A program made the position numbers and the translations under genes. The notes under the pieces were generated by a model, which was not told the DNA's origin, did no database searches, and saw nothing but the letters and a program-made list of their open reading frames with translations. From CAYYMH01 sp964472785 (GTDB taxonomy: Bacteria; Zhuqueibacterota; Zhuqueibacteria; Thermofontimicrobiales; Thermofontimicrobiaceae), in the NCBI GenBank assembly GCA_964472785.1, contig CAYYMH010000012.1, positions 43,975 to 107,974 on the forward strand: DNA of 64,000 nt, read 5' to 3'. Below, in pieces: positions 34,749 through 44,076 of the stretch. How positions within the stretch are numbered: position 1 is the stretch's first letter; each line of letters starts with the position of its first letter.

Positions 34749-36998
34749 ATGATGAAAAATATTTTAATAGTTACCATGACAATTTTTATTATGTTAGGCT
34801 TTGAAATGAACCTTTACAGCCAATCCATGAGCGCGCAAGACATTGAAAAACAGATTGACAGGCTTATCGAAAAAATGACTATTGACGAAAAAATAGGCCA
34901 GATGAATCAGCGCAATGGCGCGGATGGCAGGGAAGACGCTGTCCGAAAGGGCTTGATCGGTTCGATTTTAAACGAAGCGGACACAGATAAGATCAATGCA
35001 ATTCAACGCACAGCGGTCGAAGAAAGCCGCCTGGGCATTCCGATCCTCATCGGTCGGGATGTGATTCATGGCTTTCGTACGATTTTTCCGATTCCGCTGG
35101 GATTGGCTGCCACGTGGAATCCTGATCTGGTGCAAAAGGGAGCGCGCATTTCAGCAGTGGAGGCAGCTTCGGTTGGTATTCGCTGGACGTTCGGTCCCAT
35201 GATGGACATTTCCCGCGACGCCCGCTGGGGCAGGATTGCCGAAAGTTTTGGCGAAGATCACTATCTTACTTCCGAGATGTCTGTAGCAATGATCCAAGGA
35301 TTTCAGACGGACGATCTGTCACGACCGGATGCCATTGCTGCGTGTGCGAAACATTACGTCGGATATGGCGCAGCAGAAGGTGGGCGCGATTATAATACGA
35401 CTTACATTCCGGAAGGGCTCATGCGCGAGGTGTATCTCAAGCCGTTCCAGTCCAGCGTGAATGCCGGCGTTGCCACCATCATGGCCGGTTTTCATGAAAT
35501 CAACGGAATTCCGGCAACAGGCAATACGTTTCTGCTCAAAAACGTGCTGCGGGATGAATGGAATTTTGATGGCTTTGTGGTGAGCGACTGGGCGTCTATC
35601 ACGCAGATGATCCCACATGGATTTTGTGCCGATGAAAAAGACGCGGCGCTGAAAGCGATCAACGCCGGCGTGGACATGGAAATGGCGACCGATGCCTATC
35701 AGAAATTTATCAAACAGCTTTTGGCAGAAAAAAAGATCAGTATGGCAATGATTGATGAGTCGGTTCGGAGTATCCTTCGTGTCAAATTCAAATTGGGATT
35801 GTTCGAAAATCCCTATACCGATCCTTCGAAATTTCCTCAAATGGCAAACGCCGGGAATTTGGAATGCGCCAAGAAAACCGCCGTTCAAAGTTTGGTGCTG
35901 CTCAAAAATGAGAAAAAGACTTTGCCGCTTTCAAAAGATATGAAGCGGATTGCGGTGCTCGGCCCCCTTGCCGACGATAATTACGAACAATTGGGCACGT
36001 GGTCATTCGATAAAAACATCGATGACACGCAAACGCCATTGCAGGCGCTTCGGGAGTTCATCGGCGAAAGCGCAAAAATCGATTATGTAAAAACACTGGG
36101 AACCTCACGAACAAAAAGCACGGACGAGTTTGGCAAGGCTATCGAGGCTGTAAAAAAATCTGATGTGGTGCTGCTGTTTCTTGGCGAGGAAGCGATTCTT
36201 TCCGGCGAAGCCCATTGCCGCGCAGAGATCGACCTGCCCGGCGCGCAGGAGCAGTTGATCGAAGAAATTCATAAGATTGGCAAACCTACGGTGCTCGTTG
36301 TTATGGCTGGACGTCCGTTGACAATCGGATCGGTTTTAGATAAAGTGGATGCTGTCCTCTACGCATTTCACCCGGGAACAATGGGCGGCCCGGCAATCGT
36401 TGATGTGCTGTTTGGCATCGGGTCGCCATCCGGAAAGCTGCCTGTCACATTTCCGAAGATGGTCGGGCAAATTCCCATTTATTACAACCACAAAAATACC
36501 GGCCGGCCGCCGCGCGCGGATTCGTGGGTGCATATCGATGACATCCCGGTTCGGCCCTGGCAGACATCGCTGGGCAATGAGTCCCATTATTTAGACGCCG
36601 GCTACACGCCGCTCTTCCCGTTTGGCTTTGGCCTGTCGTACACGCAATTTGAGTACAGCGATTTGAAGCTTTTTTCAAAGAAAATCAGGTTGGGTGACAA
36701 GATTACAGTCTCGGCTACCATTAGAAATACCGGCAACGTGGAAGCCGAAGAAGTTGTGCAACTCTACACCCGGGATTTAGTGGGCGACAGAACCCGACCG
36801 GTGAAAGAGCTGAAGCGTTTCCAGCGAATCCTGTTGCAGCCGGGCGAGGAAAGATCAGTGGCATTCGAATTATCCACGGATGATTTAGCCTTCTACAATC
36901 AAAAAATGGAGCTGGTCACGGAACCCGGCATGTTTCATGTCTGGATCGCCGGGGATTCGGAAAGTGGTTTAAGGGGAGAGTTTGAGGTTGTTAAGTAA
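34749..36998 (+). CDS. GH3 beta-glucosidase, exported
   Basis: 749 residues: signal peptide (about 1-25), GH3 N-terminal TIM barrel ('LIGRDVIHGFRTIFPIPLGL', 'AESFGEDHYLTSEM', 'KHYVGYGAAEGGRDYN', nucleophile Asp280 in VVSDWAS), GH3 C-terminal alpha/beta domain ('VLLKNEKKTLPLSK', 'GEEAILSGEAHCRAEIDLPG'), and a fibronectin-like domain ('FPFGFGLSYTQFEYSDL' onward). It is close in length and motif order to periplasmic BglX, cutting terminal glucose from beta-1,3/1,4/1,6 gluco-oligosaccharides. It follows the MFS carrier after 60 bases and is followed by MITE copy 2. GAGAGG lies upstream of the ATG. Confidence 0.92.
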   Translation: MMKNILIVTMTIFIMLGFEMNLYSQSMSAQDIEKQIDRLIEKMTIDEKIGQMNQRNGADGREDAVRKGLIGSILNEADTDKINAIQRTAVEESRLGIPILIGRDVIHGFRTIFPIPLGLAATWNPDLVQKGARISAVEAASVGIRWTFGPMMDISRDARWGRIAESFGEDHYLTSEMSVAMIQGFQTDDLSRPDAIAACAKHYVGYGAAEGGRDYNTTYIPEGLMREVYLKPFQSSVNAGVATIMAGFHEINGIPATGNTFLLKNVLRDEWNFDGFVVSDWASITQMIPHGFCADEKDAALKAINAGVDMEMATDAYQKFIKQLLAEKKISMAMIDESVRSILRVKFKLGLFENPYTDPSKFPQMANAGNLECAKKTAVQSLVLLKNEKKTLPLSKDMKRIAVLGPLADDNYEQLGTWSFDKNIDDTQTPLQALREFIGESAKIDYVKTLGTSRTKSTDEFGKAIEAVKKSDVVLLFLGEEAILSGEAHCRAEIDLPGAQEQLIEEIHKIGKPTVLVVMAGRPLTIGSVLDKVDAVLYAFHPGTMGGPAIVDVLFGIGSPSGKLPVTFPKMVGQIPIYYNHKNTGRPPRADSWVHIDDIPVRPWQTSLGNESHYLDAGYTPLFPFGFGLSYTQFEYSDLKLFSKKIRLGDKITVSATIRNTGNVEAEEVVQLYTRDLVGDRTRPVKELKRFQRILLQPGEERSVAFELSTDDLAFYNQKMELVTEPGMFHVWIAGDSESGLRGEFEVVK

Positions 36999-37018
36999 TC
37001 TGAATACATCAATAAAAG

Positions 37019-37145
37019 GGGCTGTATCAAAAGTTAACTTGTAGTGACGAATTTATTCGTCAAATACCATATATTTTGTGGAGCGAATAAATTCGCTACT
37101 ACAAATTGGACTAGACATCTTGCATTGGGACTTTTGATACAGCCC
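37019..37145. repeat. MITE-like hairpin element, copy 2
   Basis: A 16-base perfect terminal inverted repeat, GGGCTGTATCAAAAGT (37019-37034) against ACTTTTGATACAGCCC (37130-37145), encloses a second inverted pair around GAATAAATTCG, so the whole 127 bases fold into one hairpin. Nearly identical to the core of copy 1 (26891-27015) apart from scattered substitutions. It sits between GH3 and GH17. Confidence 0.8.
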
Positions 37146-37212
37146 AATGGGGGATGTTTTTATTAATCTTGTGTTTCTTTTTTACTGCTTCTCCCAAAAA
37201 AATGGAGTATCA

Positions 37213-38208
37213 ATGAAAAAAATTATACTATTTAGCTTATTCATTTTATTTGTTTTATTTACTATTTTTTCCTGTAATCAAAATAAAACTGAATCTTCAC
37301 AAAAGGTCGATATTTTAAGCGATGACTGGCCCGGCTACGCAATTTCATATTCCGGCTATCGCGAGGGACAAAATCCGCAAAAATACATTTATCCCTCCCG
37401 GGAACAGGTGAAAGAAGACTTGAAAATTCTCGAGAAAAACTGGCGTCTCATTCGAGTTTACGGTTCGGACCAGCACAGCGCCGATGTGCTGGAAGTCATC
37501 CGCCGGGAGGAAATCAATTTGAATGTGATGCTCGGAATCTGGATCGATGGCGAGCCGGGGCATGAAGCGGATAATCAGGCACAGATTCAAAAAGGGATCG
37601 AGCTGGTTAATAATTATCCGGACGTTGTCATTGCGATAAATGTCGGCAATGAAATTTTGGTGAATTGGTCCGATCACAAAATCCCGGAAGAAAAGGCGAT
37701 TGAATACGTACGTCAGGTGAAACAAGCTGTGTCCGTTCCTGTGACCGTGGCGGACGATTTTACATTTTGGCGAGAACGCGGCGCAAAATTAGCCGAAGAA
37801 GTGGATTTTGTCACCATGCATATCTATCCCATTTGGGGAGGACGAGATATTGATACCGGATTAGAAGTGACCATAGAACATTATGAAAGTGTGAAAAACA
37901 CGCTGCCAAATAAAAAAATCGTTATCGGCGAGGCTGGATGGGCAACGTACACGGTTGGTGAGCTTCATGCGCCAAAGGCCGGCGACGAACAAAAACAGAA
38001 AATCTATTTCAATCAGTTGATGAACTGGGCCAAAGAAAATAACGTGATTGTTTTCTTCTTTGAAGCGTTTGATGAGCCATGGAAAGGCACCGGCACCGAA
38101 GGACATTGGGGACTCTTTACCGAAGGTCGAAAAGCAAAACCAGCCATGCAGGAACTTTATCCGGAATTAATGCCTGACGGCCCGACTTCGCCGTCTTATG
38201 ATGATTAG
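37213..38208 (+). CDS. GH17-like beta-1,3-glucanase lipoprotein
   Basis: 331 residues from ATG 37213 (GGAG six bases upstream). The frame opens 22 codons earlier just after the MITE, but a lipoprotein signal begins at 37213 (MKKIILFSLFILF, lipobox IFSC). Barrel motifs fit GH17: 'DDWPGYAISYSGYREGQNP', 'WRLIRVYGSDQHSADVL', acid/base Glu147 in NVGNEILVN, nucleophile Glu240 in VIGEAGW, and 'FFFEAFDEPWKG'. Bacterial GH17 enzymes are endo- or exo-beta-1,3-glucanases or transglycosylases; the exact action cannot be read. Its neighbours (GH3, phosphorylase) point to processing of beta-1,3-gluco-oligosaccharides in the periplasm. Confidence 0.78.
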   Translation: MKKIILFSLFILFVLFTIFSCNQNKTESSQKVDILSDDWPGYAISYSGYREGQNPQKYIYPSREQVKEDLKILEKNWRLIRVYGSDQHSADVLEVIRREEINLNVMLGIWIDGEPGHEADNQAQIQKGIELVNNYPDVVIAINVGNEILVNWSDHKIPEEKAIEYVRQVKQAVSVPVTVADDFTFWRERGAKLAEEVDFVTMHIYPIWGGRDIDTGLEVTIEHYESVKNTLPNKKIVIGEAGWATYTVGELHAPKAGDEQKQKIYFNQLMNWAKENNVIVFFFEAFDEPWKGTGTEGHWGLFTEGRKAKPAMQELYPELMPDGPTSPSYDD

Positions 38209-38313
38209 GATTTTTAAAACCACCCTTGGATGGAGGATGTCGAATCCAAAGTTTACTATTTTTGTACAAATAACAATGACCAGTTGGATCATTGATATTT
38301 TAATGTTTAGACC

Positions 38314-38341
38314 GTAGGGGATGCACATGTGCATCCCCTAC
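38314..38341. repeat. Perfect 28-base palindrome
   Basis: Half-site GTAGGGGATGCACA followed immediately by its exact reverse complement, with no loop. It lies about 105 bases after the GH17 stop and has no T-tract, so it is more like a repetitive extragenic palindrome than a terminator. Confidence 0.6.
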
Positions 38342-38409
38342 AATCTGGTAACTCATATTGCAAATAAAGGTATATTTTTATATTTAAAAAAGCACCGGAG
38401 ATTTTTTAA

Positions 38410-41400
38410 ATGAAGAACACCCCAGTTCATATTGGAGATTCCATATTAAAATCTGAATCAAAAAAAGTTCAGGGACAATTTGTAGAAATTGGAGGCGAAA
38501 AGTATTACAAAATCTCCAACTACGATATGATGCAGCCGTTCTTTATGAGCATCGTCAGCGATTCGGATCACTGGATGTTTCTCTCCAGCAACAGCGGAAT
38601 TACTGCGGGCAGGCGCGACTCGGACAATGCGTTATTTCCATATTACCCGGATGACAAGATATTCGATTCAGCACATCATACTGGAAGTAAAACCTACTTA
38701 CGCGTCGAAAAAGATGACAAAAAATATCATTGGGAACCATTTTCAGAAAGATATGGCGGTCTGTACCGCATTGAAAGAAATCTGTATAAAAACTCATTGG
38801 GGAATAAAATCATCTTCGAGGAAATAAATGAAGATTTATCCCTTACGTTTCAATACGGCTGGATGAACAGTGAAAAATATGGCATCATCAAAAAATCACG
38901 GATCATCAATCAGAATCCCGAGCTGGTTTCCGTAGAAATTTTAGATGGCGTTAGAAATCTACTTCCGTATGGCATCACACGAAGATTTCAAATGGAATAC
39001 AGCACATTGGGCGATGCGTACAAAAAGAACGAGTTGCTTGAAGAAACGAAATTAGGCATCTATTCACTCAGCTCAATTCCAATCGATAAGGCAGAACCCA
39101 GTGAAGCATTGAAGGCGACAACTGTTTGGTCGAGAGGATTGAACAATTTTGAAGTGTTACTATCGGAACAGCAGATTGAAAATTTTTGTAAAGGATTTCC
39201 TGTTGAACAGGAAACCGACGTCAGGGCACGCCGCGGCGCTTATTTGGCTTATTCCAATTTTGATTTGGCGGTCGATTCGGAAAAGGATTGGCTGTTTGCT
39301 TGTGAAATTAACCAGGATACTGCTGATGTCGTTGAATTATTAAATGTTCTCAAAAAGGATGAAAATTCGAAACAGCGTGTTATCGAGGATGTTGCTGCTG
39401 GATGTGAAAAGCTCAGCAAAATTTTGGCCAATGCCGATGGCGTTCAATTTTCAGGACAGACACTGTTCTCAGCCCGGCATTTTTCCAATGTCCTGTTCAA
39501 CGTGATGCGCGGTGGTATTTTTGATGATGATTATTCAATTTCAAAAAATGATTTTATTTCTTACCTGAAAAACACGAATCGAAAAATCGTTGAAAAATAT
39601 AATTCCATTCTGCAAGATTTGCCAGAGAAAATTCATCATTCACAGTTGTTAAAGCAGATCGAATCCGTCGGTGATCGTGATCTGGAAAGATTGGGGTATG
39701 ATTATTTGCCGTTGACATTCAGCCGGCGGCATGGCGATCCCAGTCGGCCGTGGAACCATTTTGCTATTGAAATCAAGAACGAACAAGGTGAAAAAATTCT
39801 CAATTATCAGGGCAACTGGCGAGATATTTTTCAAAACTGGGAAGCGCTGCTAATTTCATTCCCCGGCTATATCGAAAGCGCTATCAGCAAATTTTTGAAT
39901 GCATCCACTGCAGATGGCTATAATCCTTATCGTGTTACGCGGGATGGTTTTGACTGGGAGATCCTCGATCCGACGGATCCCTGGTCTTACATCGGCTACT
40001 GGGGAGATCATCAGGTGATCTACTTGCTGCGATTGCTTGAACTTTCGAAGCGCTATCATCCCGATAAGCTGGAATCATTTTTAACAAAAGATATTTTTGC
40101 TTTTGCTAATGTTCCCTATCGAATAAAATTGTATCGGGACATGCTCAAAAATCCACACGACACCATCGATTTCGACGCACAGCTTCATGAACAAATTGAG
40201 AAACGGGTAAAATCGCTCGGTGCGGATGGACGGTTTATTTGGGATAAAGATGGCAACATTTTTCATGTAAATCTGACGGAAAAACTACTTCTTTCTATGT
40301 TGACCAGGCTTTCCAATTTCATTTTCGGAGCCGGGATATGGATGAATACCCAACGCCCGGAATGGAACGACGCCAATAACGCATTGGTCGGTTTTGGCGT
40401 TTCCATGGTGACGCTGTATTACCTGCGCCGGTTCCTCAGTTTTAGCAAAGAACTATTTCGAACCGCTCACGCCGCCAATACTGATATTACATCTGAATTA
40501 GCTGAATTCCTGCAGTCAATTTTTCAGACATTAAAAAATCATGTTGATGAACTGAATAATCCTATTTCGGATCAAGGTCGAAAGAAAATTTTAGATGAAT
40601 TGGGAGAAGCAGGCAGCGTTTATCGAAGTCAAATTTACTCCGATGGGTTTTCAGGCGAAAAGAAAACAGTTCCCTTTGAAGAATTAATCGCGTTCTGCGA
40701 CCTCGCGCTGAAACACATCGATTTTACAATCAAAGCGAATAAACGGGATGATAATTTGTATCATGCATACAATTTGATGAAAGTTGAAAATGAAACCGCT
40801 ATTTCAATTCGGCGGCTTTATGAAATGTTAGAAGGTCAGGTGGCAGTGCTGAGTTCCGGTTATTTATCGTCCAAAGAATCGCTGGCAGTTTTGGATGCGC
40901 TTCGCAACAGTGCTTTGTTCAGAGAAGATCAGCATAGCTACATTTTGTATCCCAACAGACGACTGCCCCGGTTCATTGAAAAGAATTTCATTCCCCGGGA
41001 AGATTTTGAGAAATCAAAATTGTTGAAAGCCCTCGCTGAAAATGGCAATCGACAAATTATAATTCAGGACATTGAAGGCAATGCCCACTTTAATGGTACC
41101 ATGCGCAATGCCCGCGTTCTCGGAGAGGCGATTGACGAATTAGATCCCGAATTTAAAATGCTGGTCGAACAAGAAAAAAATCGAATTCTGGAAATTTATG
41201 AAAAAATATTCGATCATCAGTCATTCACCGGACGTTCGGGAACCTTCTTCAAATACGAAGGATTGGGCAGCATTTACTGGCACATGGTTTCCAAATTGTT
41301 GGTAGCTGTTCAGGAAAATATTTTCCATGCCATCGAAAATGGAGAAGCCGCGGATGTCGTCACTCGATTGATTGCCCATTACAGGGATGTACAATTAGGC

Positions 41401-41874
41401 ATTGGTGTTACCAAATCACCCGATGTGTACGGTGCGTTCCCGACTGATCCTTATTCGCATACACCGGCGCATGCCGGAGTTCAACAGCCGGGCATGACCG
41501 GGCAAGTGAAAGAAGATATTCTCTCGCGATTTGGTGAGTTGGGCATTTTTGTACAGGATGGAAAAATTCATTTCAGGACCGATCTTTTGAATCGGGATGA
41601 AATTTTAAAAGAACCTGCTTCCTTTAATTTCTATGAATTCGGGGGAGTTGAAAAGAGCATCGATTTAGAAAAGAAATCGCTTGGATTTACCTTTTGCCAG
41701 ATACCCGTCATTTATACATGCGCCGAGAAAAATGAAGTGATCCTGACGAAAAATGACGGTTCATCCGAGCAGATCAATGGTCTGGTGGTTGATGCGCAAA
41801 CCAGCGCTTCCATTTTTCAACGAGATGGCAGCATTAAAAGGATCGATGTGAAAATTGATTTGTCTGAATTATAA
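38410..41874 (+). CDS. Putative cytoplasmic beta-1,3-oligoglucan phosphorylase (GH149/GH161-like, GH94 clan)
   Basis: 1154 residues with no signal peptide or membrane helix, so cytoplasmic. The N-terminal third is beta-rich ('HWMFLSSNSGITAGRRDSDNALFPYYPDD' region, then 'HWEPFSERYGGLYRIERNLYK' read in two parts) like the beta-sandwich of GH94-type phosphorylases. The middle and C-terminal parts are helical. 'RPEWNDANNALVGFG' places Asp654 in a WND motif matching the catalytic aspartate motif of GH94 phosphorylases. The length is far above classical GH94 and fits the large GH149/GH161 beta-1,3-oligoglucan phosphorylases, which release alpha-glucose-1-phosphate. The locus context agrees. Family placement is inference from motif and length; other GH94-related functions remain possible. 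Confidence 0.55.
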   Translation: MKNTPVHIGDSILKSESKKVQGQFVEIGGEKYYKISNYDMMQPFFMSIVSDSDHWMFLSSNSGITAGRRDSDNALFPYYPDDKIFDSAHHTGSKTYLRVEKDDKKYHWEPFSERYGGLYRIERNLYKNSLGNKIIFEEINEDLSLTFQYGWMNSEKYGIIKKSRIINQNPELVSVEILDGVRNLLPYGITRRFQMEYSTLGDAYKKNELLEETKLGIYSLSSIPIDKAEPSEALKATTVWSRGLNNFEVLLSEQQIENFCKGFPVEQETDVRARRGAYLAYSNFDLAVDSEKDWLFACEINQDTADVVELLNVLKKDENSKQRVIEDVAAGCEKLSKILANADGVQFSGQTLFSARHFSNVLFNVMRGGIFDDDYSISKNDFISYLKNTNRKIVEKYNSILQDLPEKIHHSQLLKQIESVGDRDLERLGYDYLPLTFSRRHGDPSRPWNHFAIEIKNEQGEKILNYQGNWRDIFQNWEALLISFPGYIESAISKFLNASTADGYNPYRVTRDGFDWEILDPTDPWSYIGYWGDHQVIYLLRLLELSKRYHPDKLESFLTKDIFAFANVPYRIKLYRDMLKNPHDTIDFDAQLHEQIEKRVKSLGADGRFIWDKDGNIFHVNLTEKLLLSMLTRLSNFIFGAGIWMNTQRPEWNDANNALVGFGVSMVTLYYLRRFLSFSKELFRTAHAANTDITSELAEFLQSIFQTLKNHVDELNNPISDQGRKKILDELGEAGSVYRSQIYSDGFSGEKKTVPFEELIAFCDLALKHIDFTIKANKRDDNLYHAYNLMKVENETAISIRRLYEMLEGQVAVLSSGYLSSKESLAVLDALRNSALFREDQHSYILYPNRRLPRFIEKNFIPREDFEKSKLLKALAENGNRQIIIQDIEGNAHFNGTMRNARVLGEAIDELDPEFKMLVEQEKNRILEIYEKIFDHQSFTGRSGTFFKYEGLGSIYWHMVSKLLVAVQENIFHAIENGEAADVVTRLIAHYRDVQLGIGVTKSPDVYGAFPTDPYSHTPAHAGVQQPGMTGQVKEDILSRFGELGIFVQDGKIHFRTDLLNRDEILKEPASFNFYEFGGVEKSIDLEKKSLGFTFCQIPVIYTCAEKNEVILTKNDGSSEQINGLVVDAQTSASIFQRDGSIKRIDVKIDLSEL

Positions 41875-41941
41875 AGTTGTAATACTGGAAAAGCGAGTAG
41901 GATATATTGAACGGACTTTTTTTGATTTTTGGCTTTATTCA

Positions 41942-42090
41942 TTAATGGCGTTGTTGAAAAAGTACCCTTGCGAAGGTTTAGGATGAATCAAGTTTCTATA
42001 TATTGAGTAAGTTCAGCGATAAACCACAATATATCGTATTTCAAAAAACATTCGCAAGGGTAACCTGGATTAAATCAACAGAATCATTAA
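41942..42090. repeat. Nested inverted-repeat element before aldo/keto reductase genes
   Basis: TACCCTTGCGAA (41963-41974) pairs perfectly with TTCGCAAGGGTA (42051-42062). An inner pair ATATATTG / CAATATAT and an outer imperfect pair (TTAATGGCGTTGTTG against CAACAGAATCATTAA) make a nested hairpin of about 150 bases without coding capacity. Confidence 0.55.
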
Positions 42091-42118
42091 TAAGTTGAAA
42101 AAAATATGGAGTGTTAAT

Positions 42119-43102
42119 ATGCAATATCGAGAGCTTGGTAGAACCGGATGGAATGTCTCCACCATCAGCTTTGGCGCCTGGGCAATTGGCGGCACATGGG
42201 GCAAAGTTGAAGACAAAGAATCAATGGCTGCGTTACATCGGGCGGTAGAACTCGGCGTTAATTTTTTTGATACAGCCGATGTCTATGGTGACGGCCGAAG
42301 TGAACGTCTATTAGCTCAGTTAAAAAAGGATCATAATAATCAGATATGGATTGCCACCAAAGCTGGACGCAGGTTAAATCCCCATACTGCTGAAGGCTAC
42401 AACAAGAAGAATCTGTCAAGTTTTGTTGACCGAAGTTTGAAAAACTTGCAGACTGACAGCCTCGATTTAGTGCAACTTCATTGTCCGCCAACTGATGTGT
42501 ATTACATGCCCGAAGTTTTTGATACGATGGATGACCTGGTCAATGAAGGAAAAATTCAGCATTATGGTGTCAGTGTTGAACGCGTTGAGGAAGCATTGAA
42601 GGCGATAGAGTATCCTAACGTACAAACAATTCAGATCATTTTTAACATGTTCCGTCACAGGCCGGCAGAACTATTTTTTGAGCAGGCAAAAAAACGCCGG
42701 GTGGGGATTCTTGCCCGTGTTCCCCTGGCTTCGGGATTGCTCACCGGAAAGATGACAAAAGCGAGTAATTTTGAAAAGGATGATCATCGCTCTTTCAATC
42801 GCAATGGGGAAGCGTTTGACCGCGGAGAAACGTTTTCCGGGGTTGATTACGAGACAGGATTAAAAGCGGTCGATGAAATCAAAAAAATCTGTCCGAAAAA
42901 TATGACACTGACGCAGTTTGCCTTAAGCTGGATATTAACGCATGATGCGGTAACTTGTGCGATACCGGGAGCCAAACGTCACTCCCAGGTTGAAGAAAAT
43001 GTCAAGGCATCGGATATTGATAAATTGCCTGATGATCTCATGAAGAATATTGAAAAAATTTATAATAATTATATAAGGCCTTTGGTTCATCAACGTTGGT
43101 AA
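42119..43102 (+). CDS. Aldo/keto reductase
   Basis: 327 residues from ATG 42119 (GGAG upstream; a TTG eight codons earlier is less likely). Typical AKR barrel: 'MQYRELGRTGWNVSTISFG', catalytic Asp and Tyr in 'NFFDTADVYGDGRSE', Lys in 'WIATKAG', His in 'DLVQLHCPP', and the NADPH-site region 'IPGAKRHSQVEENV'. It reduces or oxidises a carbonyl/alcohol with NAD(P)H; the substrate is unknown. The gene begins a run with a second AKR and a T9SS-sorted GH5, so it may act on sugars or glucan-derived aldehydes (inference). Confidence 0.88.
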   Translation: MQYRELGRTGWNVSTISFGAWAIGGTWGKVEDKESMAALHRAVELGVNFFDTADVYGDGRSERLLAQLKKDHNNQIWIATKAGRRLNPHTAEGYNKKNLSSFVDRSLKNLQTDSLDLVQLHCPPTDVYYMPEVFDTMDDLVNEGKIQHYGVSVERVEEALKAIEYPNVQTIQIIFNMFRHRPAELFFEQAKKRRVGILARVPLASGLLTGKMTKASNFEKDDHRSFNRNGEAFDRGETFSGVDYETGLKAVDEIKKICPKNMTLTQFALSWILTHDAVTCAIPGAKRHSQVEENVKASDIDKLPDDLMKNIEKIYNNYIRPLVHQRW

Positions 43103-43163
43103 AGGAAAAATAAGTCATTGAAACTTGAATCCGTCTTTGTTAAAATTTTCCAAGGGAAGCAAC

Positions 43164-44033
43164 ATGATTAATTTAAAAGAATTCGGCCGTACCGGTCACA
43201 AAAGCAGTCGTGTTATTTTTGGAGCGGTTTCATTAAGTGCAGTGAGCCAGCGTGAAGCAAACGATATTCTTGAACTATTGTTAAGATATAAAATAAATCA
43301 CATTGACACTGCTGCAAGTTATGGTAACTCGGAACTGCGCATCAGACCATGGATGAAGGAGCACAGAGATCATTTCTTTCTGGCAACAAAAACTGAAAAA
43401 CGAACCTATCGTGAAGCAAAGGAGGAATTACATCGTTCCCTCGATCGTTTAAAGGTCGATCATGTTGACTTGTGGCAAATGCATAATCTTGTTGATCCCC
43501 ATGATTGGGAAATTGCATTGAATTCAGGCGGTGCTCTGGAAGCGTTCATTGAAGCGAAGGAGCATGGTTTGGTTCGTTTTGTTGGCGTAACAGGACATGG
43601 ACTGACTGCTCCGGCAATGCATAGCCGAAGCCTGGATAAGTATGATTTTGATTCCGTCCTATTACCGTATAATTATCTTATGATGCAAAATCATACCTAC
43701 GCAAAAGAATTTAATAAACTATTGTCGAAATGTACTTCTCGAAATGTAGCGGTACAAACCATAAAATCGATTGCAAGAGGTCCCTCAGTTGATGAGTCTG
43801 ATAAATATGCGGTTTGGTATGATCCCCTTGAAGAAGATACCGCTATTAAACATGCGGTTTCCTGGGTTTTGGGAAATCCAAAAGTGTTCTTGAATAGTGT
43901 GGGAGATATCCATTTACTGCCTAAAGTATTGGAAGCTGCAGATAAGTTTTATGAATTCCCCAAAGATGAAACAATGCAATTAGATATAAAAAAATATAAA
44001 ATGTCTCCATTATTTGTTAATCAGAGTAATTAG
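43164..44033 (+). CDS. Aldo/keto reductase family protein
   Basis: 289 residues from ATG 43164 (AAGGGAAG seven bases upstream). AKR motifs: 'LKEFGRTGHKSSRVIFGAVS', Asp/Tyr in 'HIDTAASYGNSELRI', Lys in 'FLATKTEK', and His in 'VDLWQMHNL'. The C-terminal part is shorter and less typical than in its neighbour, ending 'KYKMSPLF'. Only 61 bases separate it from the first AKR, and the GH5 gene starts 43 bases after it, so the three are probably one transcript. Sequence similarity to the neighbour is low, so this is not a recent duplicate. Confidence 0.82.
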   Translation: MINLKEFGRTGHKSSRVIFGAVSLSAVSQREANDILELLLRYKINHIDTAASYGNSELRIRPWMKEHRDHFFLATKTEKRTYREAKEELHRSLDRLKVDHVDLWQMHNLVDPHDWEIALNSGGALEAFIEAKEHGLVRFVGVTGHGLTAPAMHSRSLDKYDFDSVLLPYNYLMMQNHTYAKEFNKLLSKCTSRNVAVQTIKSIARGPSVDESDKYAVWYDPLEEDTAIKHAVSWVLGNPKVFLNSVGDIHLLPKVLEAADKFYEFPKDETMQLDIKKYKMSPLFVNQSN

Positions 44034-44076
44034 TCCTGCTCTTTCAAATTGTAAGTCAAAAAAAAATGATAGTGAA

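Noticed and set aside
37107..37125. Sigma-54-like TTGGACT...TTGCAT inside the MITE copies
   Set aside because: Spacing between GG and GC is two bases too long in both copies.
37147..37212. Upstream start for the GH17 gene at the MITE edge
   Set aside because: It would put 22 residues before a clean lipoprotein signal; GGAG and ATG at 37213 fit better.
38346..38362. Sigma-54-like TGG...TTGCA before the phosphorylase candidate
   Set aside because: GG to GC spacing is 13, one base longer than the strict sigma-54 spacing.
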